A stretch of 23,995 nt of DNA from Sphingomonas sanxanigenens (GTDB taxonomy: Bacteria > Pseudomonadota > Alphaproteobacteria > Sphingomonadales > Sphingomonadaceae): assembly GCA_003240855.1 (NCBI GenBank), contig QFNN01000038.1, forward strand, positions 1 through 23,995, in the 5' to 3' direction. The notes below the pieces were generated by a model that was given only the letters and a program-made list of their open reading frames with translations, searched no databases and had not been told where the DNA came from. The translations under genes and the position numbers were made by a program. Shown in pieces: positions 8,341 through 16,782 of this stretch (within the stretch, counting starts at the first letter, position 1; every line of letters begins with the position of its first letter).

Positions 8341-8430
8341 ATCGTCATTGCGAGCATAGCGAAGCAATCCAGTCCGGTATCGGGCATTGGCTGGATTGCT
8401 TCGTCGGTTTTGCCTCCTCGCAATGACGAT
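8341..8430. repeat. Long palindromic intergenic repeat
   Basis: Two nested perfect inverted repeats fill the gap between convergent trxB and the methyltransferase. The outer arms are atcgtcattgcgag (8341-8354) and ctcgcaatgacgat (8417-8430), and the inner arms are gaagcaatccag (8361-8372) and ctggattgcttc (8391-8402). Sequences with the cgtcattgcgag / gaagcaatccag core are known to me as dispersed palindromic elements in several bacterial genomes, so this is probably one copy of a family. In this position it could also act as a two-way transcription terminator or stabilise mRNA 3' ends; that role is inferred. Confidence 0.8.
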
Positions 8431-8435
8431 GCGCT

Positions 8436-9284
8436 TTAGCTGGTCGGCTTGAGCGCTTCGGCAAGCGACGCCGTGGCGCTGCCGCGCCGGGCTGGTTTGG
8501 GCTGTGAGGCGTCTGGCGACCAGCCTGACAGGTAAATCAGCTCGAACGTCTCAGTGGTGCGCCCGTCCTCGTCGGCGGCTTCGCCGAACGTCTCGAAAGC
8601 GCGGAACAGCGCTTCGCGGCCGATCGGCGGGCCGCGATCGACCAGGGCCGAGGTCGCCCCCATGCCGCGCAGATCGTTCAGCAGGCCTTCGAGCGAGCGG
8701 TAGCGGACCTTGAGGCGGTCGCCGTCCGCCACGGGCATGGTGAAGCCGGCGCGGACGAGCAGGTCGCCGGCCGAACGCACGTCGATCTGCGGATGCAGGC
8801 GCGGCGCGGCGCGATCGCCGTCCGCCACGCTCATCGCGGCGCGCAGGCGCGGCAGGCTGCCGGCGCCGACGAACCCGCCGAGAAACAGGCCGTCGGGACG
8901 CAGCACGCGCCGGATCAGCGCCAGAGCGCCCGGCAGATCGTTGACGCTGTCGAGCAGGCCGATCGAAATGACGAGGTCGAAGCTGGCCTCTGCGAAGGGC
9001 AGGCGATCCTCATCGCACTGCACGCCCCCGGCCGCGCGCGCGAAGGCGAAGCCCGGATCGGCGGCCACCACCTTCGTCCCGCGCCCGCGCAGGCGATCGA
9101 TCATGTGCGCGTCGCTTGCCCCCAGCACCAGCGCACGGCCGAAGTCGCGCGTGACCATGGCGAGCCGATCGACCAGTTCTTCGGCCATATGATGGATCAG
9201 GAAGGCATGTTCGCCGAAATGGGGCGCGGCGCGGTCGCGGCGCAGGCGGCGCAGGCGGCGGTCGAAAAGTTCGGGCGCGCTCAT
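8436..9284 (-). CDS. NDUFAF5/BioC-like methyltransferase-domain protein
   Basis: The 282-residue protein starts MSAPELFDRRLRRLRRDRAA, a pattern seen in the alphaproteobacterial and mitochondrial NDUFAF5 group, followed by FLIHHMAEELVDRL. A degenerate SAM-binding fold comes next: ALVLGASDAHMIDRLRGRG (residues ~51-69), VVAADPGFAFAR, DRLPFAEASFDLVISIGLLD and RVLRPDGLFLGGFVG. The glycine loop (GASDAH) departs from the usual GxGxG. Human NDUFAF5 assists complex I assembly by hydroxylating an arginine of NDUFS7; whether bacterial relatives do this is not established here, and a BioC-type role is the alternative. ATG 9284 is preferred to the in-frame ATG 36 bases upstream because family similarity begins there. 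It diverges from comF with 57 bp between starts, a neighbourhood I associate with alphaproteobacteria. Confidence 0.8.
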   Translation of the reverse strand: MSAPELFDRRLRRLRRDRAAPHFGEHAFLIHHMAEELVDRLAMVTRDFGRALVLGASDAHMIDRLRGRGTKVVAADPGFAFARAAGGVQCDEDRLPFAEASFDLVISIGLLDSVNDLPGALALIRRVLRPDGLFLGGFVGAGSLPRLRAAMSVADGDRAAPRLHPQIDVRSAGDLLVRAGFTMPVADGDRLKVRYRSLEGLLNDLRGMGATSALVDRGPPIGREALFRAFETFGEAADEDGRTTETFELIYLSGWSPDASQPKPARRGSATASLAEALKPTS

Positions 9285-9341
9285 CGCGCGGCTTGTGCAG
9301 AAAGCCGCCGGCATCGACAAGAGGCAATATTGGGGGGCTCC

Positions 9342-10082
9342 ATGGGGCTATTGCTTTCGCCGATCAGGGCCGCGATCGATTTCGCGTTGCCGCCGCGCTG
9401 CCCCGGTTGTGGGGTGGTGGTGGAGGCGGATCACCGCTTCTGCCCCGATTGCTGGCGCTCGCTCGATTTTCTGGGAAGCGAGGGCTGCGCGGCCTGCAAC
9501 GTCCCGCTCGCCTTGCCCGCGCCGGGCGCGCTCTGCGCCGAATGCATGGCAGAGCCGCCGGCGCATGACGGCGTGCGTGCGGTCGTCGCCTATGGCGAGA
9601 TCGCACGCGCGCTGGTGCTGAAGCTCAAGCATGGCCGCAAGCCCGGCCCCGCCGCGCTGATCGCTGAACATCTCGCCCGGCGGATCGACGCCGGCGACGG
9701 CGCGCTGCTGATCCCCGTGCCGCTGCATCGCCGCCGCCTCTGGTCGCGCGGCTTCAATCAGTCGGTGCTGATCGGGCGGGCGTTGGCGCGGCGGACGGGG
9801 CACAGGCTGGCCGTCGATGTGCTGCGACGGACGCGCGCGACGCCGATGCTCGGCGGGCTTGGTCGCGACCGGCGCGCGCGGGCGGTGCGCGGCGCCTTCG
9901 GCATTGCGCGGGACAAGCGCGATGCAATCAGCGGGCGCACCGTCTATCTGATCGACGATGTCTATACGACGGGCGCCACCGCCAATGCCTGCGCAAAGGC
10001 GCTCAAGCGCGCGGGGGCGGCGCGCGTCGTCATTCTCTGCTGGGCGCGCGTGATCCGCGACGAAGCGGGCGGCGGATATTGA
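9342..10082 (+). CDS. comF: ComF family phosphoribosyltransferase-like protein
   Basis: The 246-residue protein has an N-terminal double zinc-ribbon with Cys pairs at 20/23, 34/37, 49/52 and 65/68 (RCPGCG, FCPDC, CAAC, CAEC). The ComF signature VPLHRRRLWSRGFNQS follows at ~127-142, then a type I phosphoribosyltransferase PRPP motif, VYLIDDVYTTGAT (~201-213). ComF proteins support uptake of transforming DNA in naturally competent bacteria. They are also widespread in species not known to be competent, so the role here is open. ATG 9342 was chosen from the protein start MGLLLSPIRAA; a much longer frame upstream runs opposite the methyltransferase gene and is not coding. It is the first gene of the likely operon with grxC, the amidase and the DUF1178 gene. 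Confidence 0.9.
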   Translation: MGLLLSPIRAAIDFALPPRCPGCGVVVEADHRFCPDCWRSLDFLGSEGCAACNVPLALPAPGALCAECMAEPPAHDGVRAVVAYGEIARALVLKLKHGRKPGPAALIAEHLARRIDAGDGALLIPVPLHRRRLWSRGFNQSVLIGRALARRTGHRLAVDVLRRTRATPMLGGLGRDRRARAVRGAFGIARDKRDAISGRTVYLIDDVYTTGATANACAKALKRAGAARVVILCWARVIRDEAGGGY

Positions 10083-10113
10083 CGCCGCCCCCGCCAGTGC
10101 CGAGATAGAGGCT

Positions 10114-10371
10114 ATGGCCAAGGTTGAAATCTACACCAAATTTGCCTGCGGTTACTGCACGCGGGCAATCGCGCTCCTCAAGCAGAAGGGCGTGGCGTTC
10201 GAGGAATATGACGTGACGATGGGCGGTCCCAGGCGCGCCGAGATGATCGAGCGCGCGGGCGGACGCAGCACGACGCCGCAAATCTTCGTCGACGATCAGC
10301 ATATCGGCGGGTGCGACGACATGATGGCGCTCGATCGCGCGGGCAAGCTCGATCCGCTGCTCGCCGCCTGA
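10114..10371 (+). CDS. grxC: Glutaredoxin 3 (GrxC type)
   Basis: This 85-residue cytoplasmic thiol oxidoreductase reduces protein and mixed disulfides using glutathione. The active site is C12-G-Y-C15 in KFACGYCTRAIALL, a dithiol site with Gly instead of the more common Pro of CPYC. The cis-proline is in RSTTPQIFV (Pro55), and the glutathione-binding segment is HIGGCDDMMALDRAGKLD (GGCDD at ~65-69). Length is typical of bacterial GrxC. It starts 31 bp after comF and ends 4 bp before the amidase gene, so it is probably co-transcribed with both. Confidence 0.94.
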   Translation: MAKVEIYTKFACGYCTRAIALLKQKGVAFEEYDVTMGGPRRAEMIERAGGRSTTPQIFVDDQHIGGCDDMMALDRAGKLDPLLAA

Positions 10372-10375
10372 TCCG

Positions 10376-11200
10376 ATGCGCATCGCGATCTTCCAGATGA
10401 CCAGCGGGATCGATCCCGCCGCCAATGCGGAGGCGTTGGCCGGGGCCGTCGCGGAGGCGAAGGCGGGCGGCGCGGATATGCTGTTCACGCCCGAGATGTC
10501 CGGGCTGGTCGACGGCGATCGCGAGCGTTCCGCACCGCATATCCGTCGGGAAGCCGACGATCCGGCGCTGGCGCGTGTGCGCGCTGCAGCGGCCGAGGCG
10601 GGCATCTGGGTGCATCTCGGCTCGGTCGCGCTGGCCGAAGGCGAGGGCGGCCGCCGCGCCAACCGCGCCTTCGTGATCGACGATCGCGGGCATGTCCGCG
10701 TCCGCTACGACAAGATCCACCTGTTCGACGTCGATCTGGCGACGGGCGAAAGCTGGCGTGAATCCTCGGTCTATGCGCCGGGCGGTCATGCCGCGACGGC
10801 GGCGACGCCGTGGGGCGTACTGGGGCTCGGCATCTGCTATGATCTGCGCTTTCCCGATCTGTTTCGCGCGCTCACCAACGCCGGGGCGACGATGCTCGCC
10901 GTTCCCGCCGCCTTCACCGTGCCGACGGGCGAGGCGCACTGGCATGTGATGCTGCGCGCCCGCGCTATCGAATCCGCCGCCTTCGTCATCGCCGCCGCGC
11001 AGGTCGGCGAGCATGAGGATGGCCGGCGCACCTATGGCCATTCGCTGGTCGTCGATCCGTGGGGCGCGATATTGCTCGACATGGGCGAGACGCGGGGGCT
11101 GGGCTTCGTCGACATCGATCCGGCCGCAGTCGATGCGGTGCGTGCGCGTATCCCCGTGATCGCGCATCGCCGCCCGATCGGCCCCGTCGTCAACGCATGA
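10376..11200 (+). CDS. Carbon-nitrogen hydrolase, Nit1/Nit2-like amidase
   Basis: The 274-residue protein belongs to the nitrilase superfamily. The catalytic triad is visible as Glu40 (LFTPEMSG), Lys113 (RYDKIHLFDVDL) and Cys154 (GLGICYDLRFPDLF). Close families are omega-amidase (Nit2) and deaminated-glutathione amidase (Nit1); both hydrolyse an omega-amide to a carboxylate and ammonia. Position directly after grxC suggests a link to glutathione metabolism, such as disposal of deaminated glutathione, but the substrate cannot be settled from the sequence. It is cytoplasmic, with no signal peptide. The stop overlaps the next ATG as ATGA, so translation is probably coupled to the DUF1178 gene. 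Confidence 0.9.
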   Translation: MRIAIFQMTSGIDPAANAEALAGAVAEAKAGGADMLFTPEMSGLVDGDRERSAPHIRREADDPALARVRAAAAEAGIWVHLGSVALAEGEGGRRANRAFVIDDRGHVRVRYDKIHLFDVDLATGESWRESSVYAPGGHAATAATPWGVLGLGICYDLRFPDLFRALTNAGATMLAVPAAFTVPTGEAHWHVMLRARAIESAAFVIAAAQVGEHEDGRRTYGHSLVVDPWGAILLDMGETRGLGFVDIDPAAVDAVRARIPVIAHRRPIGPVVNA

Positions 11201-11622
11201 TCGTTTTCGACCTGCAATGCGCGGGCGGTCATGTCTTTGAGGCATGGTTCGGCAGCACGGCGGATTATGAGGGGCAGCGCGAGCGCGGGCTGGTCTCCTG
11301 CCCGGTGTGCGAGGATCGGGAAATCGAAAAGGCGGTGATGGCCCCGCGCCTGACCCCGGCCTCGATCGAGGCGGCGAACCCGCAGGAACGGATCAAGGCG
11401 TTTATGGCCGATCTGGCGCGCGCCCAGTCAAAGGCGCTCGAGGGATCGGAATGGGTCGGCAAGGGCTTTGCCGAAGAAGCCCGCGCCATCCATCACGGCG
11501 AACGCGAGCAGCGATCGATCCACGGCCAGGCCAGTGCGCAGGACGCATCCTCACTGCTTGCCGAAGGCATCGCCGTCACGCCGCTGCCTTTCGCGGTGAC
11601 GCCCCCCGAAGAGCGTAACTGA
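11197..11622 (+). CDS. DUF1178 family protein
   Basis: This 141-residue protein of unknown function matches the DUF1178 pattern. It starts MIVFDLQCAGGHVFEAWFGS, followed by a zinc-ribbon-like second half pair, LVSCPVCED (Cys pairs at ~8 and ~36/39). A middle segment of Pro- and Ala-rich helix and a C-terminal PLPFAVTPPE motif complete it. The Cys arrangement resembles a small metal-binding ribbon (CxxGH...CPxC), which could bind zinc; this is inference. The gene overlaps the amidase stop by four bases and is the last gene of the comF-grxC-amidase operon, ending 54 bp before tRNA-Arg. Confidence 0.86.
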   Translation: MIVFDLQCAGGHVFEAWFGSTADYEGQRERGLVSCPVCEDREIEKAVMAPRLTPASIEAANPQERIKAFMADLARAQSKALEGSEWVGKGFAEEARAIHHGEREQRSIHGQASAQDASSLLAEGIAVTPLPFAVTPPEERN

Positions 11623-11638
11623 GGCCTCCTTCACCTGC

Positions 11639-11667
11639 TTGCTCCGGGCGTCCGCGCCCCGTATGTG
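11639..11667 (+). promoter_or_regulatory. Candidate promoter of tRNA-Arg
   Basis: TTGCTC (11639-11644) and TATGTG (11662-11667) are 17 bp apart, and the -10 element ends 9 bp before the first base of the mature tRNA. Placement is apt for a tRNA promoter. The call rests on pattern alone. Confidence 0.35.
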
Positions 11668-11676
11668 AACTGCGGC

Positions 11677-11753
11677 GCGCCCGTAGCTCAGCAGGATAGA
11701 GCATCAGATTCCTAATCTGGGGGCCACTGGTTCGAATCCAGTCGGGCGCACCA
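11677..11753 (+). tRNA. tRNA-Arg (anticodon CCU)
   Basis: A full cloverleaf can be drawn. The acceptor stem gcgcccg pairs with cgggcgc, the D arm contains tagctcagcaggataga, and the anticodon stem tcaga/tctgg closes the loop ttcctaa with anticodon cct at 11711-11713. The T arm has ttcgaat, and CCA is encoded at 11751-11753. It reads AGG codons. No duplicate of its 3' end is seen in the window, so there is no sign that it serves as an integration site here. Confidence 0.96.
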
Positions 11754-11781
11754 TTTCGCTTTTTACATGAAGCTCGGGCGG

Positions 11782-11825
11782 CCGGTCGGCCCTGGGAACC
11801 CTGCCGTGTCCAGGGGCATGACCGG
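11782..11825. terminator. Hairpin between tRNA-Arg and the convergent peptidase gene
   Basis: Two stacked inverted repeats, ccggtc (11782-11787) with gaccgg (11820-11825) and ccctgg (11790-11795) with ccaggg (11810-11815), form a G/C-rich stem 29 bp after the tRNA. It lies before the stop of the convergent M14 gene. There is no T run, so it is a candidate terminator only. Confidence 0.4.
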
Positions 11826-11841
11826 CGCGCCCGCCATTTCC

Positions 11842-14769
11842 TTACTCGCTGCCGCCCTGTCCCGCAGGCTTCGGCGCGGGGGCGCCGACGCTCAGATGAT
11901 CCCAGTTGAGGATCGCGTTGAAGCCGAGGAAGTAGCTGCCCTGCGTCTGCCAGCGCCAGAAGGGGCGCAGCGCGAACAGGACCATATGGCCCTTGCCGTC
12001 GGGCACGTCGACGACGAGCGCCTTGTTGCTGAGCGCCTGACCGCCGTTGAGCATGCCGCTGAGCAGGATGTCGTCCGACTTGGTCGGGAACTGGATCACG
12101 ACGCGCGGAAACTGGGTCGGCTCCGCGCCGCCGGTCCGCGAGGTGGGGAGCGCCGAACCGAAGGGCGAGGCCGAGACTTCCGCCGGGGCTTTCTTGTCCT
12201 CGCCGCCTTCGTCGCCCGTCCAGGGCGAGATTCTCACCGGCACGGCATTGGGCGTGACATTCTGGCTGAGCCGCGCGCCCGGGCCGTTGGGATCGAAATA
12301 ACCCATGCCCGAACCGCCCCGGCTGATCGACAGCACGGGCGCGTCGGGGAAATAAACGGGCATTTCCTTGCCGCGATAGCCGTAGGTGAGCGGGCTCGCC
12401 TTGTCGGCAATCACGCCGCGCATCAGCGCGCCCTTTGTGAACAGCTCCGCCGGGCGTGCCGCAGTCACGCCCTCGGCAACGCCATAGTTGGCGAGCATCT
12501 CGACGGTCGATCCGTCGGCGATCAGCGTGCCGCCTTCCTCGACGAACTTCTTGAGCTCGGCAAGGCCGTCGACGCCCAGGCCGCCGCGAATGTCGTCGGC
12601 CGAATCGATCGCGCCAAGATTGGGGGTCAGGTCGCTCTTCTTGTAGGGGATGGGGACATTGCCGTTCATCGCGACGCCCGTGACCTGCTCCTTCGCGCCG
12701 ACGCCGACATTCGGATAGATGATCACGTCATATTTGGCGCGCAGGCCGCCTTCGCGCGCCTTGATGTCGGCGAAATAGGTGTAGGGGACGCCATAATGGT
12801 CGAGCGCGGCGCGCCACCAGCCCTCGTCCTGCGTGCGCAGCCAGCTATGCAGATAACCGATGCGCGGCGCGGTGATGACGTGCGACTTGACCGACGGCGC
12901 CTTCGCCACGGCTTCGCCTGACACGCCCAGTTCGGCCGCGACCTGCGCCACCGCCGCACGGTCGGCGTCAGCGATGATGAAGCTGCCCGCCGCATATTGG
13001 CGTCCGCCGATCGCGAAACCCTCCTCGGCGACCGACATCTTCGCGCCCTTCAGGCGGAAGCGCAGCGCGACCAGCGCATTGTCGCCGGTATGGTCAAAGA
13101 TGATCGTCGACCCCGAACCCGTCACCCCGCCGGCAGGGCGGATATCGTCGGCGATCAGCGTCATCGGCTTGTCGAGGATCGTCGGATCCTTGATCGTCTT
13201 GAGGTCGACGTTGCGCATGAACTGCATCGTCCAGCCGGTATCGTCATAGGGACGCGGGTTGGCGGCCGGGTAGTTCTGGATGCTCGTGTACATGTCGACG
13301 AGCGTTCGATAGGGCTGGTCGCCCCGGATCACGAAATCGCCCGCCGCGACGGCGACGCCGCCTGCGGTGAACGCGGCATTGGCGCGGCTGACCTCCACGC
13401 CCTGGCGGCGCAGATCGTTGAGCATCTCCGCGACGTTGAGCCTGGCGACCTGCTTTGCGGGGATCACCCAGGCGTTGACGTCTCCGGTCTTGCCGGCGTC
13501 GATCGCGGCCTTCGACTTGGCCCAGTAATTGTCGAGATAAAGCTCATGATCGGTCGCGACGCGGTTGAGCGCGAAGAGCAGCGCCGATTCCTGAAGGTTG
13601 GTGTTGTTGCGGGGGCCCCAGTCGATCGACGGCAGCGGCGGATTGGGGCGATACCATTCCTTGCTGGTCACGGTCGGGGCGAGCTTCAGCCCCTTCTGGA
13701 TATCGGGGCCATAGCTCTGCACTTCGTAGAAGCGGCCGAAGCTGTTGTGCGTCTGCGCGATCCAGAAGAGGTAGTTGGGCACCCAGCCGTCGTAGAAACC
13801 ATAAGTCCACACGCCCGGCACCTTGCGCTTGGTCATTTCCATGACCTCGGTCTCGGCGAGCAGCCACCACTCGTTCGACTGGATCGGGTTGAGCTGGGGG
13901 TTGTAGGGGCCGGTGCCGGTCGAGACGTAGAGGTAGGACTGCGCTTCGTGCAGATCGTGCAGCACCGTCGGGTGCCATTCGAGCACATTTTCGGTGATCG
14001 CCTGCGTCAGCTTCAGATATTGGCCCATGCCGTCGCGATTGTTGTCGTGCGCGACATATTTGCCCCAGTAGATCATCGGCGGGCGCGGATTGCCCGTCTT
14101 TTTCCCATAATAATAGGTGTCGACCATCTTCTCGCGGCCGTCGACCTCCAGAACCGGGGTGATGAAGGTGATCATGTTGTTGCGGATTTTCTGGATGAAG
14201 GGGGTCTCCTCCACCGCGAGGCGATAGGCGAGCTCGATCAGCATCTCGGGGCCGCCGGTCTCCGGCGAGTGGATGCCGCTGGTCACCCAGTAGATGGGCT
14301 TGCTGGTCTTGATGATGTTCTGGGCCTGCGCCTCGCTGGTCTTGCGCGGGTCGCCGAGCGCGGCGAGATCGGCCTTGTACTTGTCGAGATTTTTGAGCGT
14401 CTCCTCATCGGCGATCGCGATGACGACGATGTCGCGGCCTTCTTCGGTCTTGCCCAGCGTCCAGAACTTCACGCGCGGCGAGGTCTTGGCCAGTTCCTGA
14501 TAATAGCGCTCGATATCCTTGGCGTAGGTCAGCTCGCCCGGCGTACCGGGGATGCGGCCGAAAAACTTCAGCGGGGTGGGGACGGTGTCCGACGCAGGCA
14601 GGTGATCGACCAGTTCGGTGGTGAAGCGCTTGTCGACCAGATGCTGGTTGATCAACTTGCCATATTCGGCGTCCTGGGGCTGGACCGGCGCATCGGCCGC
14701 CGAAGCCGCGCTGGCGAGAATCGCGGTCGCCACCGCCAGAGTGCACACCGCCGGAAAATGCCTGTTCAT
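11842..14769 (-). CDS. Secreted M14 family zinc metallopeptidase
   Basis: This 975-residue protein has a Sec-type signal peptide (MNRHFPAVCTLAVATAILAS, likely cut after ASA near residue 25). A zinc carboxypeptidase-like M14 domain lies in the first ~400 residues. The H-x-x-E zinc site is SGIHSPETGGPE (His167, Glu170), and a further His in VLHDLHEAQ may be the third ligand. The remaining ~500 residues include stretches such as IGYLHSWLRTQDEGWWRAALDHYG and GGTLIADGS. They resemble the glutamine-amidotransferase-like tail found in large bacterial M14 proteins, though I cannot assign a function to that part. The protein probably degrades or trims peptides in the periplasm or outside the cell. ATG 14769 has a good Shine-Dalgarno (gaggacggt, complement of 14771-14779). 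It appears monocistronic. Confidence 0.88.
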   Translation of the reverse strand: MNRHFPAVCTLAVATAILASAASAADAPVQPQDAEYGKLINQHLVDKRFTTELVDHLPASDTVPTPLKFFGRIPGTPGELTYAKDIERYYQELAKTSPRVKFWTLGKTEEGRDIVVIAIADEETLKNLDKYKADLAALGDPRKTSEAQAQNIIKTSKPIYWVTSGIHSPETGGPEMLIELAYRLAVEETPFIQKIRNNMITFITPVLEVDGREKMVDTYYYGKKTGNPRPPMIYWGKYVAHDNNRDGMGQYLKLTQAITENVLEWHPTVLHDLHEAQSYLYVSTGTGPYNPQLNPIQSNEWWLLAETEVMEMTKRKVPGVWTYGFYDGWVPNYLFWIAQTHNSFGRFYEVQSYGPDIQKGLKLAPTVTSKEWYRPNPPLPSIDWGPRNNTNLQESALLFALNRVATDHELYLDNYWAKSKAAIDAGKTGDVNAWVIPAKQVARLNVAEMLNDLRRQGVEVSRANAAFTAGGVAVAAGDFVIRGDQPYRTLVDMYTSIQNYPAANPRPYDDTGWTMQFMRNVDLKTIKDPTILDKPMTLIADDIRPAGGVTGSGSTIIFDHTGDNALVALRFRLKGAKMSVAEEGFAIGGRQYAAGSFIIADADRAAVAQVAAELGVSGEAVAKAPSVKSHVITAPRIGYLHSWLRTQDEGWWRAALDHYGVPYTYFADIKAREGGLRAKYDVIIYPNVGVGAKEQVTGVAMNGNVPIPYKKSDLTPNLGAIDSADDIRGGLGVDGLAELKKFVEEGGTLIADGSTVEMLANYGVAEGVTAARPAELFTKGALMRGVIADKASPLTYGYRGKEMPVYFPDAPVLSISRGGSGMGYFDPNGPGARLSQNVTPNAVPVRISPWTGDEGGEDKKAPAEVSASPFGSALPTSRTGGAEPTQFPRVVIQFPTKSDDILLSGMLNGGQALSNKALVVDVPDGKGHMVLFALRPFWRWQTQGSYFLGFNAILNWDHLSVGAPAPKPAGQGGSE

Positions 14770-14840
14770 AACCGTCCTCGCAGAGCAGAAGCCAAAGCTA
14801 TGAGGAAGCGGCGGAGATCGGCTGCGCGCAACCGGTCGAT

Positions 14841-14864
14841 TTCCCCCCGAAAACTTCCCCCCGA
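14841..14864. repeat. Short direct repeat in the M14 gene leader
   Basis: The 10-mer ttccccccga occurs at 14841-14850 and again at 14855-14864, 14 bp apart. It falls between the candidate promoter and the start of the M14 gene. It may be an operator, or a product of replication slippage. Confidence 0.45.
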
Positions 14865-14870
14865 GGCGGA

Positions 14871-14899
14871 CTATCAGGCACGAAAGAGCAGGCTTGCAA
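14871..14899 (-). promoter_or_regulatory. Candidate promoter of the M14 peptidase gene
   Basis: On the minus strand, TTGCAA (complement of 14894-14899) and TGATAG (complement of 14871-14876) are 17 bp apart, giving a leader of roughly 95 bases before the ATG. Pattern-based and tentative. Confidence 0.3.
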
Positions 14900-15168
14900 G
14901 GGGGCGGGCAGATGCCGGCGCGGCGTGTGCAAGCTGCGATCCGGAGTGGCGTGGTCCATTCGGACTATGATGTGTCGATGGCGGTCAATATTCGGAATAA
15001 AATTGCACTGTTCTTGGAATGAATAGGCCAAATAATCCTATTTTACGGAAATGTGGGATTGATTGCGCTGATGCTCCATTTGCGCGCGGTGCGACGGGCG
15101 CGACGCCTCGCCGTCGCTGCCGACCTTGCCCCCGCGCCCTCCCCATGGCAGGAGGCGCTTCCCGATAA
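14900..15168. other. Gene-free stretch before tRNA-Val
   Basis: Together with the M14 leader, this makes about 400 bp without a gene (14770-15168). It holds an A/T-rich patch at about 14985-15060, unlike its surroundings. The patch contains the small inverted repeat aatagg (15023-15028) / cctatt (15038-15043). A second inverted repeat, gcgacgg (15091-15097) / ccgtcgc (15111-15117), lies nearer the tRNA. I could not assign any of these a role. Confidence 0.4.
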
Positions 15169-15244
15169 GGGCGCTTAGCTCAGTTGGTAGAGCATCTCGT
15201 TTACACCGAGAGGGTCGGCGGTTCGAGCCCGTCAGCGCCCACCA
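15169..15244 (+). tRNA. tRNA-Val (anticodon UAC)
   Basis: The acceptor stem gggcgct pairs with agcgccc, the D arm is tagctcagttggtagagc, and the anticodon stem tctcg/cgaga closes the loop tttacac with anticodon tac at 15202-15204. The T arm has ttcgagc, and CCA is encoded at 15242-15244. It reads GTA and probably other GTN codons. Confidence 0.97.
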
Positions 15245-15352
15245 TTTGCAGAATCATTCACGCCGGCGCCAGTTGTTGAACCGATCTCGCGCGGCGTTGA
15301 TCGGCGGCGGCGCGTCGCGCATGCTGCGCAGCAGGAAACGGGGTGAGGTTCG

Positions 15353-16479
<1,127 letters not shown>

Positions 16480-16489
<10 letters not shown>

Positions 16490-16782
16490 CGCGGGATCGG
16501 TCCCCATTGCGGAGTCTGGTCGGGCAGGTCGATCTCGATATCGTCGACATAGCACCAGCCCCAGCCTTCGGGCGGGTCATAGCCTTCGATGATCGGATGG
16601 CGCGTGGCGTTGAAATGGGCGCGGGCATGGCGATGGGGCGACTGATCGCAACAGCCGACATGCCCGCAGCTTCGGCAGATGCGCAGATGCACCCAGCGGC
16701 TGCCGATTTTCAGGCATTCCTCGCAGCCGCGCGCGCTGGGCGTCACTTCGGTGATCGTGACGCTGTGGGGGCAGTCGGTCAT
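16480..16782 (-). CDS. UBP-type zinc finger protein
   Basis: The 100-residue protein is almost entirely a zf-UBP domain: DCPHS near the N-terminus, GCEECLKIGSRWVHLRIC, CRSCGHVGCCDQSPHRHARA, then HFNATRHPIIEGY and WGWCYVDD. In eukaryotes this fold binds the free C-terminal Gly-Gly of ubiquitin. The bacterial target is unknown, though a Gly-Gly-ended protein tail would be a logical ligand. It starts inside the stop of the upstream redox gene (ATGA overlap at 16779-16782), so it is translationally coupled to it, which suggests joint action. The last ten bases overlap the end of the convergent peptidase gene. A longer frame reading upstream is out of frame with the redox gene and is not needed. 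Confidence 0.88.

Noticed and set aside
12997..14970. A 657-codon plus-strand open frame opposite the M14 peptidase gene
   Set aside because: Long antisense frames are common in high-GC genes; the translated sequence is rich in Arg, Gly and Asp with no domain, while the minus strand encodes a recognisable secreted metallopeptidase.
11677..15244. The two tRNA genes as boundaries of an integrated island
   Set aside because: No integrase gene and no repeated tRNA 3' end are present; the gene between them is an ordinary single M14 peptidase gene with normal composition.
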